In this document: in pieces, positions 1-10,501 of the stretch
Numbering within the stretch: the stretch's first letter is position 1
How the letters are laid out: every line of letters starts with the position of its first letter
The notes under the pieces: generated by a model
Seen by the model: the letters and a program-made list of their open reading frames with translations, nothing else
Told to the model about the DNA's origin: nothing
Database searches by the model: none
Made by a program: the position numbers and the translations under genes
Assembly (NCBI RefSeq): GCF_003171515.1
Contig: NC_089392.1
Span: 3,348,001-3,412,000, forward strand
Source: Pyrenophora tritici-repentis
Taxonomy: Eukaryota; Ascomycota; Dothideomycetes; Pleosporales; Pleosporaceae
Direction of reading: 5' to 3'
DNA: 64,000 nt

Positions 1-1479
1 TCAGGAGCTAAGTACAGCTTATACTTCGAGCTGTTACACAGTAAGATAAAGGAGTACAATGTAGAGCCCTCCCACATCTTCAATATGGATGAAAAGGGCT
101 TCATGATTAGGGTAACTGGGAGATCGAAAAGGGTCTTCGACAAGAGGATATACGATCGAAAAGGGATTACAGCTGCTGTTCAGGATGGCTCTAGAGAGTA
201 GGTGACGGTGCTAGCCTGTATCTGTTCGGATGGTACAGCTCTATCGCCAGCGCTTATCTTCCAGTCAGCTGCTGGAGCCCTACAATCGAGCTGGACAGAC
301 GCAATCAACAAAGAAAAGCACTAAGTCTTCATCGGCTCATCCCCTTCTGGCTGGACAAACAACGATATAGGACTTGCCTGGCTTAAGGAGGTTTTTGAGA
401 GAGAGACTAGATGGAAAGCTCGCTTAGGATACCGATTACTACTCCTTGACGGCCATGGATCCCACGTAACTATGGATTTTATCAACTACTGCAATGACCA
501 CAAGATCCTGTTACTCGTGTTTCCTCCTTATGCAACCTATACGCTTCAGCCGCTTGATGTTGGGATGTTCAAGCCTCTCTCGACTGCCTACTCAACTAAG
601 CTTTCATCCCACCTTTATAGAAGCCAGGGGCTTATCCCAGTAACGAAAGGAGACTTCTTTCCTCTCTTTTGGAGTGCCTGGGCTGCTGCTTTTAAACCTC
701 AAACTATCATGAAGTCGTTTGAAGCAACTGGGATACACCCACCTAACGCTGAGGTTATACTCCGAAGATTCCGCAAAGAGGCATCAAGCTCAGATGAAAG
801 CTCAACTTCTGTGCTTAGTGCAGAAGACTGGCTTAAAATCAAGACTCTTATATCTCGTCAAGTGCGAGATAAGGACGCAAAGGATACAAAGAAGATTTAC
901 CGAAGTCTCCACTATATCTCAGCTCAACTTAGTATCCTAAGCAGTGAAAACAGGGACCTCAAGGAGGCTCTTTTAGTGAAAAAGAGACATAGGAAGAAGA
1001 GCTATACTCTAAACGTCAACAACAACCATGAGTATTATAGTGGTGCTCTTCTTTGGTCTCCTCGTAAGGTCCATCGGGCTCGGGACGATAAAGCAGTTCG
1101 ACAACAACAAAAACAACAGGAACAACTTCAGAAAGCTGAGAGATCTCAGATGAAGGAGCAAGCTCGGTTGTATAGGCTTCATCAAGCTCAGGAGAAGCGT
1201 GTTGAGAAAGAGAGGCTCAAGGAAGTGAGGGAGAAGGAGAGAGCCGCTAAGGAGGCTGAAAAGGAGCGCCAGAAAGCAACTCGCGACGCTGAAAAAGCTA
1301 TACAACTGTCCCAAAAGGGTAAGCGTAAGGCCTCACAAGCCTCTAAGCTACCTAGAAAGCGTCAGAAACGTGCCGTTGTTGTTCCATCTCATGTTCAAGC
1401 TGAGGAGGCTGCATCAGCCGCCCCAGCGCGTACCACCCGCCTTGGCCGCAAAACTAAGCTATCAAGTAAATACAAGTAG
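1..1479 (+). pseudogene. Fot1/pogo-type DDE transposase, degenerate, 5' end outside the window
   Basis: Frame 1 reads as a Tc1/mariner-superfamily (pogo/Fot1, DDE_1) transposase from the first base. The three acidic residues are visible: an NMDEKG block with Asp at 88-90, an LLDGHGSH block with Asp at 448-450, and a QPLDVG block with Asp at 556-558. The last two are 36 codons apart, giving the DD35D spacing of pogo elements. The C-terminal third is Lys/Glu-rich and probably coiled coil. The frame is broken by TAG at 199-201 and TAA at 322-324, so the product cannot be complete. An ATG at 472 opens a 335-aa remnant that lacks the first catalytic Asp and overlaps only the end of the catalytic core. 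The copy is therefore inactive. The N-terminal DNA-binding domains lie before the window. Confidence 0.9.
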
Positions 1480-1590
1480 CACAAGTTAATCGCAATGATA
1501 TAATTACTACAACTCCACAAGATTTCGCATTAATAGCTATTGTTGCTGGTGATACAGCCTCATTTTTCTGGTATCTTCATGTTGTTGGGG

Positions 1591-1627
1591 TGGCCAAAAC
1601 TCGAACATGGCCAAAACGCGCACGGAC
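1591..1627. repeat. Possible sub-terminal repeat near the transposon 3' end
   Basis: The 10-mer TGGCCAAAAC occurs at 1591-1600 and again at 1608-1617, about 110 bp after the transposase stop. Pogo-like elements often carry short sub-terminal repeats at such a distance, so this may mark the right end. The left end is outside the window, so an inverted match cannot be tested here. Confidence 0.3.
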
Positions 1628-2370
1628 ATGGTAACATATTGCACACCGCACCTAACCCGCTAGAAATCACACTACAAGAATCTTCACACTCCCACAAACA
1701 TATTCAAACTATTATCACAACCTACAAATGTCAAGTTCCTAAGAACGTAGGCGGCCAAATGCTGAGCAAGGCGATTTCCACAGGCATGGTTCTGGGTCGC
1801 GATAAAGGTTCGGTTGCGGACCAACCACAGTAGCGCCGGTGGAAGGGCCGCGGAGAGCCGCAGCGCGCAGCTTTCCGGCCTCGAATTCCGGCCTCGAGTT
1901 ACTTTTCTTGGTGGGTGGCATCACGATGGTGTTGGGGTTTGGTGGGGTTGATGTAATGCCACTTGTCCAATGAACATGGTGAATTAGATTTACGCGTGGG
2001 TCTGAGTGGTCAGCGTTGGAGTCTACAATTGTTCTTTCTGCGACGTATAAGATGTCCTAAATGTAATCCAAGTGGGCTTATGGGACTTTGCATTGATGAA
2101 AGAATGAAGTTCAAGATGAAGTTCCATCAGCTGTTCTGCACGTGGGGTTGCAGCTTTGCAGAAGTCTTGTTGCTGAGCAGTTGAGTGGCCTGCAGCATAG
2201 TTAGCTGACATGACCGCACGACGTCACCTCCATTGATCACGATAGTTCCATTTCCAGCGTTCAGTCAACCCAAAAGACGCGCCAACCAAATACAGCGCTG
2301 CTGAATATTCCAAAAAATCTCAGCGATACTCCAGTTTGGGCGCCCAACACAGACCCCACCCCCATTGACC

Positions 2371-3447
2371 ATGGCAGCGACTCCAAGCAACCTCGAATCA
2401 ACCCTCTATCCAAAAATCACAACCCACATCTCAGAAATCATCGAAGGGCTACAAGCACTAGACCGCGACCCAAAGCACCCAGAAGCACCCACGCTCCTCG
2501 CCCCCATCCCAATCATCGGCACAGCCAAACTCCACGGAACACACGCCGACATCCTCGTCCACCCCAACAACACGCTAACATTCCAATCCCGCAACCTCAC
2601 CAGCCTCACCCCCTCAAAAGACAACGCCGGCTTCGCAGCCGCAATGTCCAGCAAGACCGCCACCCTCTTGCACCTAAGAGATCTCTACCTCACGCGATGG
2701 AGCGAACTCAACCCCACAGCAACACTGCACCAACACCACCCCGTTGTCATAGCCGGCGAATGGATAGGCGAGAAGATACAAAAAGACGTTGCCATATCCC
2801 AACTTTCCCGCCGTTTCGTCATTGTTTCCGTGAAGGTAAACGGTGTATGGCAGAACGATCAGGAGTACGCGGGTATAAGTTTAGAAGCCGATGGTATTTA
2901 TAACGTTTCGCGTGCTGGGTTGTATCACGCAACACTGTGCCCGCAAGACATGGCCCGCACGATTACTCAGGTTGAGGAATTGGCAGAGCAAGTCGCTGCA
3001 CGGTGCCCTTTTGCGGCAACGTTTGGGCTAACGGGGCTGGGCGAGGGTATAGTGTGGAAAATGGCGTGTGCAAAGTATAACGGCGATGCTTCGCTTTGGT
3101 TCAAGACGAAAGGGGGGGTGTTTAAACCGAAGCTTTTTCGTGCACAGCAGCAAAGTCGGATGGATGATGGGGTGGTGGTGAAGCGGAAGGCTGCTAGGGC
3201 GGCGGCTGAGACGTGGTGTTCGGTGCAGAGGTTGGAGCAGGGGTGGGATGTTATGAGGGAGAAGGGCGTGAGGAGGGATGGGAGTGGGGCGGGGGTGTAT
3301 GTGGAGTGGGTTAAGCGGGATATATTGGTAGAAGAGAAAAGAGGGATTAGGGATGAGGGGGTAGATGAGGAGATGTTGGTGGTTGAGATTGGGAAGATTG
3401 CTAGGGCTTGGTATAAGAAGCGGGTTAGGGTTGAAGCTGGCTATTGA
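2371..3447 (+). CDS. Rnl2-type RNA ligase domain protein
   Basis: Intronless 358-aa protein. It carries the covalent nucleotidyltransferase signature in order: motif I KLHG with the predicted adenylated Lys53, a GEW block around Glu130 (motif III position), EGIVWK at 225-230 (motif IV), and LWFKTKG with Lys245 and Lys247 (motif V). This matches the RNA_ligase (PF09414) family related to T4 Rnl2, which seals 3'-OH/5'-phosphate RNA ends through an enzyme-AMP intermediate. The start at 2371 is the first ATG of the frame; a TTG two codons upstream is not credible. The C-terminal 100 residues are Lys/Arg-rich and not recognised. It is not the Trl1 tRNA ligase, which is much longer and multidomain. 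The substrate is unknown. It converges on the FAS1 gene with about 205 bp between the stops. Confidence 0.8.
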   Translation: MAATPSNLESTLYPKITTHISEIIEGLQALDRDPKHPEAPTLLAPIPIIGTAKLHGTHADILVHPNNTLTFQSRNLTSLTPSKDNAGFAAAMSSKTATLLHLRDLYLTRWSELNPTATLHQHHPVVIAGEWIGEKIQKDVAISQLSRRFVIVSVKVNGVWQNDQEYAGISLEADGIYNVSRAGLYHATLCPQDMARTITQVEELAEQVAARCPFAATFGLTGLGEGIVWKMACAKYNGDASLWFKTKGGVFKPKLFRAQQQSRMDDGVVVKRKAARAAAETWCSVQRLEQGWDVMREKGVRRDGSGAGVYVEWVKRDILVEEKRGIRDEGVDEEMLVVEIGKIARAWYKKRVRVEAGY

Positions 3448-3652
3448 CAGAATGAGATGGCGGTCGACTTCTCCAGGATATGGCTGGAGTACTGCTCGGG
3501 TATGTGACTTTACTAGTCTAAAGTCATCTTCCATTAATTCTATATATGCAATTCTAACTCCAAATGAAACTACTGTTTCTCTCCCCCTTGCCATCTACAA
3601 TCATCACTACTCTATTTATCCGTCTATCGCCTCATATCTCTATCCAGACTAA

Positions 3653-5048
3653 TCAAACAAGTCCTGCTGCAATACCCACAGCCGCGCCAAGAGCGAGACC
3701 TGCACCAGGAAGCAACCCACTAGCAGCACCCGTAAAAGTCTCCATGGGCGATCCCGTCTTGGTAGCGTTGGCAGCGGCTGTAGGAGTAGCAAGCGCAGCA
3801 ACCGTCTTGAGTAACTCAGGTGTCGTAGTAAACGTCATGAGATCTCCAGCGAAAGCAAGGGACGCACTGGTGAACGGTAGCGCAGAGACGGATGTCGCGC
3901 CGTCAAAGGCAACGCGGTCAGCAGCAGGCGCAGCAGGCTTTAGAGAAGCGCGATCGAAGGGTTGCAGGGGGCTCAATACACTATGCGAAGAAAGTTAGTC
4001 AATGGCCAAAAACCGAAGAATGGTACCGGCAAGCAAAACTAACCTGTCAATAACATGCGCCACCCCATTAAACAAGATCGTATTGGCAAAAACAATCTTT
4101 GCCCCATTAACCCACGCACTCCCATCCTCAAGCACCGTAAACACCAGATCCACACCCTGAAGACTCTTGACCGTAACATTACCCAGGCTAGGCGAGAAAA
4201 TCACGTTGTTGGGAATGATGTGGTACTTGAGGACATCCTGCAACGTCTTCTGGTCCACGGCCTCGACCACGGAGCCGATTGCTTCAAACGCCTCGTCGGT
4301 GGGCACGAAGATGGTGAAGTCGGAGACGTTTAGGCCGACGGATTCCGGGCCTGCGAGACCGAAGTCGATGGCGAGTTTGGCGGCTTCGAGCGCGCCGTTC
4401 ATGGCCAGGTAGCCGGCGCGGTAGGTGAAGAGTTGGAAGGGGGCGCCGAAGGAGAAGACGGTGTCGACTTTGTGGATGGTGATTCCTTCGCCGAGTTTGA
4501 TGTCCTGGTTGCGCGGAGTTAGCGGGACAGCATGTGATGATGATGATGGAGGAAGTTTGGATACGCACTGCCTGGGTTACGGTAGAAATGGTCTGCTCGC
4601 CAGATAGGACGCATACATCCTCTCCGTTCTTGACAAGCCCGTTGTACGCGCCGCCGGTGAAGTTGGAGAACGGTTGTCTGTAATCCTCATACGAACTATC
4701 CAACAGTGTCTGCGCAAAAGTAGGAACATCCGTGATGACTTCTGCAGGGTAGACGCCTTTGAACACGTGGTTGGCGAGGAGTGCTGCAATAGCAATCGTG
4801 TTGTTGCGGTACTCGACGGCCTCTCCTTCGGGCACGTCTCGGGGCACGTCTGCAAAAGCCTGGTTGGTAGGGGCGAAGATGGTGATGTTTGAGGCGGCGG
4901 AGAGAGTCTCTGCCAGGCCGTCTACAAGACCAACGAGCTCAAGAAGCGTGCTGAGGTCGTCTTGGGAGGCGAGTAGGGCACCGAGGTCACCTTGGGCTAG
5001 GGAGGAGCCGACCATGAAGGCGTAGGTCCAGAGATGTGATGGACGCAT
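3653..5048 (-). CDS. Secreted, GPI-anchored fasciclin (FAS1) domain protein
   Basis: Three exons by my reading: 5048-4569, 4504-4044 and 3980-3653, giving 422 aa. Introns are 64 and 63 bp with GTGCGT and GTTAGT donors, and the joins keep frame. The protein starts with a signal peptide ending near residue 18. Two FAS1 domains follow, at about 20-155 (block SNITIFAPTNQAFADV) and 165-315 (block FTIFVPTDEAFEAIG, then YHIIPNNV and the VAHVID end motif). After a Ser/Thr/Ala stretch the chain ends in a hydrophobic Gly/Ala/Leu tail typical of a GPI attachment signal. FAS1 proteins act in cell-surface adhesion or cell-wall organisation; the ligand is unknown. Confidence 0.88.
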
Positions 5049-5941
5049 GATGAAGGGATAGAGAGGACGAGTAGGTTTGAGGATGTAAGTTGCTTGTTAG
5101 GTATTGAGGAGATGCTGAAGTCAGTGATGCTCTGTTCTACATTCATTACCAAAACCTATCTCTTTTATACATCTCATCACCATCCAGATGATACAAAGAT
5201 AGAAACAACGCCCGGCGGATGAAGAATCTAGCGAGCTGACACTATGACATCTACGACTTTACAGCCAAGACACTGTTATCCGTGTAAAAGGATTGCGCGA
5301 CCAAGGCACTGCACACTGATGCAGCAAGTCGCGTTCACGTCTTGCTTCTCTAGGCGTTTTTGAGGTTGTTTACACATCAGGTCCCAAAAGGCCAAGATCT
5401 GCACAGCCTCGTAGCCTGATGGGAGGGTAGAGATAGACCAATGGTCGAGCGTCTGGCGGCCACTAGGGCCGGGCCAGAACATGGGGCGAACAGGGCCACT
5501 GCACATCATGCACGACAGAGCATGTCGACTCGTGAATCCACGGCCAAAATATACCGAGTGTTGATGGAATTGAGGAATTCAGCACTCATGTTCATCGGGA
5601 TCACGAGTGGAGGCCTGATTATCGATTCGGACTCTGACGAATCCTGCAAGCACTGCCTGGGTAGCATGATGCGAGAGTGGAGTAATGGTGCTGCCATGGT
5701 AATTAGGACTAACTGCAGAAATGAATTATTGCTTTGTTGTCTTCAGCGTGTTGGTGAAGAGCAAGCCACGTTATTGCATCATAACGACATTCGGCCCCGC
5801 TATCGTGCAGCACACCCAAAATACGACCAGGCGTACGGTAAATGCACAGGAACCAATCAAATATTCTCGAGGTTTATTCGACGGCAAGATTTCGCCGGCC
5901 CATCTATTGGGTCGCTAATACATCATGGCATATTTCCCTCA
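5049..5941. other. Intergenic region, no gene seen
   Basis: Upstream region of the FAS1 gene and 3' flank of the Zn2Cys6 gene. An open frame at 5441-6091 overlaps the regulator's 3' end and has no recognisable domain or usual codon bias. I see no RNA gene or repeat. Confidence 0.6.
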
Positions 5942-7570
5942 TCAATTCCCAAGATGCGTCTCATACCGCCGCAGAATAGCAGAGTAATCGTTATACCATT
6001 CCTCAAGCCACCCTGTTGCATCGAACAAACGCGTTGTAAAGCAACTCAGCGTAGGGTCGAGAACCTTCATATACGCCACCAGATTCCTTAGCTTCATCCC
6101 GCATTGCTCAATGCGAAAGCAATCTTTTGGCAGACACTGCCCATACGTGTTCCGTGGGTCGGGAGCAGTTGCCGTCACCAAGGCAGTTACTAGAACGTAG
6201 AGAGCGTAAACTACCGTGGGTGCGAAGCAGAAAGTAGGCAGGTTAAGAATCAGAGCAGGGTCCATTTCTGTGGCGGTGTCGACGACCGCGTGACAGTGCT
6301 GGACAAGTTCTTTGAGCGCACTTTGAAGAGGCGGTATTACGGTAGCTGGTCGTGGGAAGTCCTTGACGGGGATACGTCCAGGGATGAAGGGGGCGGCAAA
6401 AGATGCTTTGTTTGTAGGGGTATGCAGCACGAGTTCGTACAGATGGATCATGGCAATATGCCACCATACTTTGAGCGTCTGAGAAGATGCAAGGGAAGGT
6501 GGAATCTCAGCTGCCCATGCATCGACCTTGGCCTTTAGCATCTCAATCGCAGAGTAAGTGTTGTAGTCGTTGCCATCCACAAAGGTAGCTATCTGACAAA
6601 GACAGAGGTGATTGGAAATTTCGTGGTCCAATCGTATGATGCGAACAACTTGACAAAACAGCAGGTCGGACGGATGCCCGTTATTTTCAAGGGTCAAGAC
6701 GCACTCCTGGTGGTATGCATCCCATGGGACAGGGCTCGGTCTGCGTATACTGATGGATGAGCTCGAAGATGCCACATAACAGGCGAGCCAAGTTCGTCGT
6801 GCCTCGAGTGATGTAGGCTGCCCATGCCGGCTGAAGTAAGCCGCAGGCGATGGTTGCAGGGAGAAGCCTGCGATGCCCAGATCGATAGCCATGTCAGAGG
6901 CTAGCTGGACGATCTGGTATGCGCTCCCCTGTGATCCCCTCCGCGTGCTCTTGTTCCAGAAGGCGGCTATGAGCAGCGCCTGCACCAGCTCAAGGGACCT
7001 CTGGCCTTTGCCAATCACCTCATCACCGAGGATGCGCACTGATTCTCGAGCCAGCTCATCGTTCACTTCTAGGTCAACGCCTTGTGCTTCCTGTGTGAGG
7101 GTGTAGGTAATCACACAGAGGAGTAAGACGGGACATTTTGCGCGAAGATGGTCCAGATCAATAGGCAGTTGGATGGCCGGCCACGCAGCGCCAGCACTGT
7201 GAGCGTATAGATGAAGAAGATGTTGTTGTCTCATGGGCGGAATGCGCGAGTCCAAGACTGAGAGAGCGGCATCGTCATTGCTTTCAAGTAGGCTAGCAGG
7301 CGACCGGCCAGCGCTCAGGGTCGTGGTGAGACTCCCAGGTGAGAGGCTTGGGGTTGAGCCACTGCTCTGTTCCTGCAGCGCGTTCCTGAGCTCCTGAATC
7401 TGAGCCTCGAGCTCACTGATGCGGTCGCGTTGAAGACGTGGTGCTGCTGGGACGCATTGGAGGTTATTGCGTTGGCACCGATCGCAGCTAGCTGCATCAG
7501 GGTTTGTGGTTATATCACACTTGATCTTAAGACGATGGCACTCCTCACAGGCGCGAAGACGTTTCCTCAT
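5942..7570 (-). CDS. Zn(2)-C6 fungal-type transcription factor with MHR-like middle domain
   Basis: Single-exon 542-aa protein. Residues 8-39 form a binuclear zinc cluster: C8-x2-C11-x6-C18-x10-C29-x2-C32-x6-C39. A heptad-rich linker follows at about 48-66 and probably forms a dimerising coiled coil. Residues about 110-400 resemble the fungal transcription factor regulatory middle homology region. Such proteins bind CGG-containing sites in the nucleus and regulate nearby or pathway genes. The target is unknown. It is transcribed away from the DUF7730 gene that starts 500 bp away on the other strand. A missed short intron cannot be excluded, but the frame is open throughout. Confidence 0.88.
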   Translation of the reverse strand: MRKRLRACEECHRLKIKCDITTNPDAASCDRCQRNNLQCVPAAPRLQRDRISELEAQIQELRNALQEQSSGSTPSLSPGSLTTTLSAGRSPASLLESNDDAALSVLDSRIPPMRQQHLLHLYAHSAGAAWPAIQLPIDLDHLRAKCPVLLLCVITYTLTQEAQGVDLEVNDELARESVRILGDEVIGKGQRSLELVQALLIAAFWNKSTRRGSQGSAYQIVQLASDMAIDLGIAGFSLQPSPAAYFSRHGQPTSLEARRTWLACYVASSSSSISIRRPSPVPWDAYHQECVLTLENNGHPSDLLFCQVVRIIRLDHEISNHLCLCQIATFVDGNDYNTYSAIEMLKAKVDAWAAEIPPSLASSQTLKVWWHIAMIHLYELVLHTPTNKASFAAPFIPGRIPVKDFPRPATVIPPLQSALKELVQHCHAVVDTATEMDPALILNLPTFCFAPTVVYALYVLVTALVTATAPDPRNTYGQCLPKDCFRIEQCGMKLRNLVAYMKVLDPTLSCFTTRLFDATGWLEEWYNDYSAILRRYETHLGN

Positions 7571-8069
7571 TTTGCTACCCCTAGCTTGGATATACGGAAG
7601 TATTTTGACTTCAGCCTGGTGCAGGCCTGGAGTCTATGACAGCTTGACTTAGGCCCTGGGCCGCAATGCTTGGAACGTGGCGCAGTCGCGATCCTTTGGC
7701 TCGGAGGCTCATGTGTCGTCACATGACAAAGGTCAAGATGTGATATCTCAGACATGTAGTAATGAAGCTTCGTGTTGTATTGCCTAACCTGAGTTCTCAC
7801 AAGGTTTCGTTCCACCGTGTAGTCCAAGGTTCCACAGCACACTCTCCATGCTCCCAGACGGAGCTTGTTCGAAACAAGCATGGCGCCAACCAACACCCCG
7901 CACGCGCTTACCCCGAATGGATCCGTCCGCCGTCATCAGCCCCAAGCACAAGCATGATAAAGCTGGTCCTTCTTGCACGCGATTCCTTGCGCACTAGGGC
8001 TGTCAGAGGTCTCAGGACATGGGACATTCTAATATGCGCCAATTGCAATATCTTCTGTGATGACCGAAA
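7571..8069. promoter_or_regulatory. Divergent intergenic region
   Basis: A 499-bp spacer between the starts of the Zn2Cys6 gene (minus) and the DUF7730 gene (plus). It must hold both promoters. I could not assign individual sites. Confidence 0.5.
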
Positions 8070-9118
8070 ATGAAGCCCAAAACATTACTCCTAGGCCGGC
8101 TACCCGGCATGCGCTGGGCCCCTCACGACATCCCCTCTTCCGAGCCCTCATCCTCAAAGCCCAAGTCCCGGAACCCCTTCTCGCTCAAGTCATCGACTCT
8201 GGACAATGTTACTCCTCGCCCGCGCAAATCATCCAAGCCCATCAGCTTCAGGTCGAAGCCTAATGTGCAAATGGATGCGCACACGCATGCGCAGCAACAA
8301 AGCCTGTTCTTTGCGCTGCTGCCAATTGAGTTGAGACGCATTGTGTATGACTATGTTATGGGGGAGGAAGTTGTGCACATGACGTTGAGTACGAAGAGGA
8401 GGTATGGCCATTTTGTCTGCGACGACGAGCACGTTGGAGGCAAGCAAGGAAGGCAGTGCGGGTGTCGAGTATTGGTTGGAGGAAGAAGGGGCGCGAGGTT
8501 GGATACAGCGTGTATAAACCTATCAAGGACGTGTAAACTCATGTATGTATTAGATTCCCCCTCTTCTACCATTTACTTCCCATGTCTTACTCTATATCCC
8601 TTCACTCTAATCAGCCATTCACTAACAGCTCGTGTTCTAGCTACTCCGAAGCCATATCGCATCTCTACCGTCCACACGTCTTCTCACTCCTCCACATAAC
8701 CCACCTTCTCTATCTCCCATCCTCCCTCTCGCAACCGCGCCTCAACTCCATCCGCACCCTTCATCTCCGTTGGGCCATCCGCGCGCTTCCCTATCTACGC
8801 CGTGGTCCCGCAAACCGCATCGCATACCGCGAGGACACGGCCAACTGGGAGCGTGGCTGGCAAATTATAGCCGGCATGGAAGAGCTGAGGAATCTTTTTG
8901 TCGTTTTACTCGACCCGAGTCCACAGCAATTGTGGGAAAGGAGCTGGCTGGAGCTGCAGGATATGCTGCTAGAGAGCGTGAAGGATGTGAAAAGGCCGAG
9001 GGAGGCAGTCGTCGTTCTTCCATATCCAAGTTGTGGGACCGAATGGGATTCGGCCGATAGTAGTGTGACGCTAAGAAGTCCGATTGGTGGCATAGTCGAC
9101 CAAGACGATCAAGATTGA
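8070..9118 (+). CDS. DUF7730 family protein (copy A)
   Basis: Two exons, 8070-8542 and 8641-9118, joined by a 98-bp intron (GTATGT...TTCTAG) that splits an Ile codon, giving 316 aa. The N-terminal 70 residues are Ser/Pro/Lys-rich and probably disordered. The domain begins with LLPIELRRIVYDYVMG at about residue 80. It continues to the NLSRTCK(L)I-YSEAISHLY block, where the intron sits just before YSEA. This is the usual layout of the DUF7730/F-box-like family, which is expanded in Pleosporales and of unknown biochemical role. A paralogue with the same intron position lies at 11388-12479. It converges on the GDPD gene, with 141 bp between the stops. Confidence 0.78.
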
Positions 9119-9259
9119 GGTCTCCGAACGATACCAATTCCAGTTTACATGTATACGCCACTTTCAGAAATCGGACCAGATTACGAGCATGCTTCAGGGA
9201 AGTGCACCGACTGCATTATCATTATATTTTATATACAAGCTCATCTCTGTTCATGGCCT

Positions 9260-10501
9260 CTATAAGCCAAAGCAGTTTGCGAAATAAGTTACCGTAGCCG
9301 GCCAATCCGAAAACATGGCCTTGATCTTAACCTGGTGCGCAAGAACATCAAGCACCTTGTACATGTCCCCATCATTATTCGTGACGTTGGCGACGTACTG
9401 GTAGTAGTAACCACCACCATCAATCTGCAGCCACCCCGAGCGTTCAAACGACCACGCAACCATCTCAAGCCCGTTCTCCTGGCAAGCGATGGCATACTCA
9501 GACGGCACAATCTCACCTGCATCGTTGAGCTTGGTAAGGGCGAACATAGCCGGAGCCATGATCTTGACACCACGAGCCGCGAGATCAGGAATTCCAGCCG
9601 TGGCATTGGCATATCCCTCTGGTGTATCGACGCGCTCATCAAGGTAGACGGCCTGTACACCAAACTCGGGCTCATTGTCGATCCAGTAGAAAACGTCGTC
9701 TGGCAAGAAGGACTGTAACCATACACGCTCTGGCTCGATTTTGTACTCGCGGAATTTATCCACCAAGTCCTGGGCGTACTGCTCCTGCGTATATCCGTCG
9801 AAAGGCATCTTGACCTCGGGGGTCTTGAGTTCAGGCGTAAACTTTAGGCCCCAGCTATCCACTAGGGGGATGTAGTCGTCGACCGTCATGAGCTTCGGGC
9901 AGTTCTGCGCGTAGAGATCGGTTCGGAAGTAGGGCGTTCCGTCCATGTATTCCTTCACGGTTGTAGCGTTGGGATTGAAGCTGTCCATCTTGCCGCAGAG
10001 GGTACCAAACTCCTCGAGTGTAATGTCCGAGGTGCAGCACTTGGCGGTCGCAGCGGTCCCATTTGCAGCGGGAGAGAATGGAGTGGTACACTTGTCGGCA
10101 AGTGTAGTGTTGAGGATGTTGGTCGTGGTATGCAAGTCGCATTGAGCATGGCGGCAGACGAGCTTTTTGTCTTTGGTGAATGCAACGTCGCATTCAATCA
10201 CACCGGCGCCCATGCGATGAGCAGCATTATAACTTGCAAGCGTGTGCTCGGGAAATTGAAGCGGCGCTCCACGATGGGCCAGGACAAAGTCTGAAGTCTT
10301 GAAGTCTTGCTCCGAGCAGCTTTGCAATTTCTCTTTCAATGGGCCATCATCCATATTGTCAACGAGGTAGTACGGTCGTACACCAACCTGAACATTGAAC
10401 TTTTTGTGGCCATGGCCTCTTCCATTTCTAGGCACGACAGCAGGTACGGCTGCAGCAGATGCGAGCCCAAGAAGAGCGGAAGTAGCGACGAGGAACTGCA
10501 T
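9260..10501 (-). CDS. Secreted glycerophosphodiester phosphodiesterase (GDPD) family protein
   Basis: Intronless 413-aa protein. The first ATG is at 10501; a TTG further upstream is rejected. A signal peptide covers about residues 1-18. The GDPD TIM-barrel signature is present: HRG at 76-78, PEHT with Glu85, ECDV at 103-106 with the metal-binding Glu103 and Asp105, and the catalytic His118 after VCR. Members hydrolyse glycerophosphodiesters to glycerol-3-phosphate and an alcohol. Fungal secreted forms help to scavenge phosphate and choline. Several NxT/S sites suggest N-glycosylation. The insert between residues 120 and 190 is long and Cys-containing, as in fungal extracellular members. Substrate specificity is not readable from the sequence. 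Confidence 0.88.
   Translation of the reverse strand: MQFLVATSALLGLASAAAVPAVVPRNGRGHGHKKFNVQVGVRPYYLVDNMDDGPLKEKLQSCSEQDFKTSDFVLAHRGAPLQFPEHTLASYNAAHRMGAGVIECDVAFTKDKKLVCRHAQCDLHTTTNILNTTLADKCTTPFSPAANGTAATAKCCTSDITLEEFGTLCGKMDSFNPNATTVKEYMDGTPYFRTDLYAQNCPKLMTVDDYIPLVDSWGLKFTPELKTPEVKMPFDGYTQEQYAQDLVDKFREYKIEPERVWLQSFLPDDVFYWIDNEPEFGVQAVYLDERVDTPEGYANATAGIPDLAARGVKIMAPAMFALTKLNDAGEIVPSEYAIACQENGLEMVAWSFERSGWLQIDGGGYYYQYVANVTNNDGDMYKVLDVLAHQVKIKAMFSDWPATVTYFANCFGL

Noticed and set aside
3028..3594. 188-codon minus-strand Pro/His/Leu-rich frame
   Set aside because: Antisense to the RNA ligase 3' end; low-complexity shadow.
5441..6091. 216-codon plus-strand frame
   Set aside because: Overlaps the end of the Zn2Cys6 gene and shows no domain, signal peptide or splice logic.
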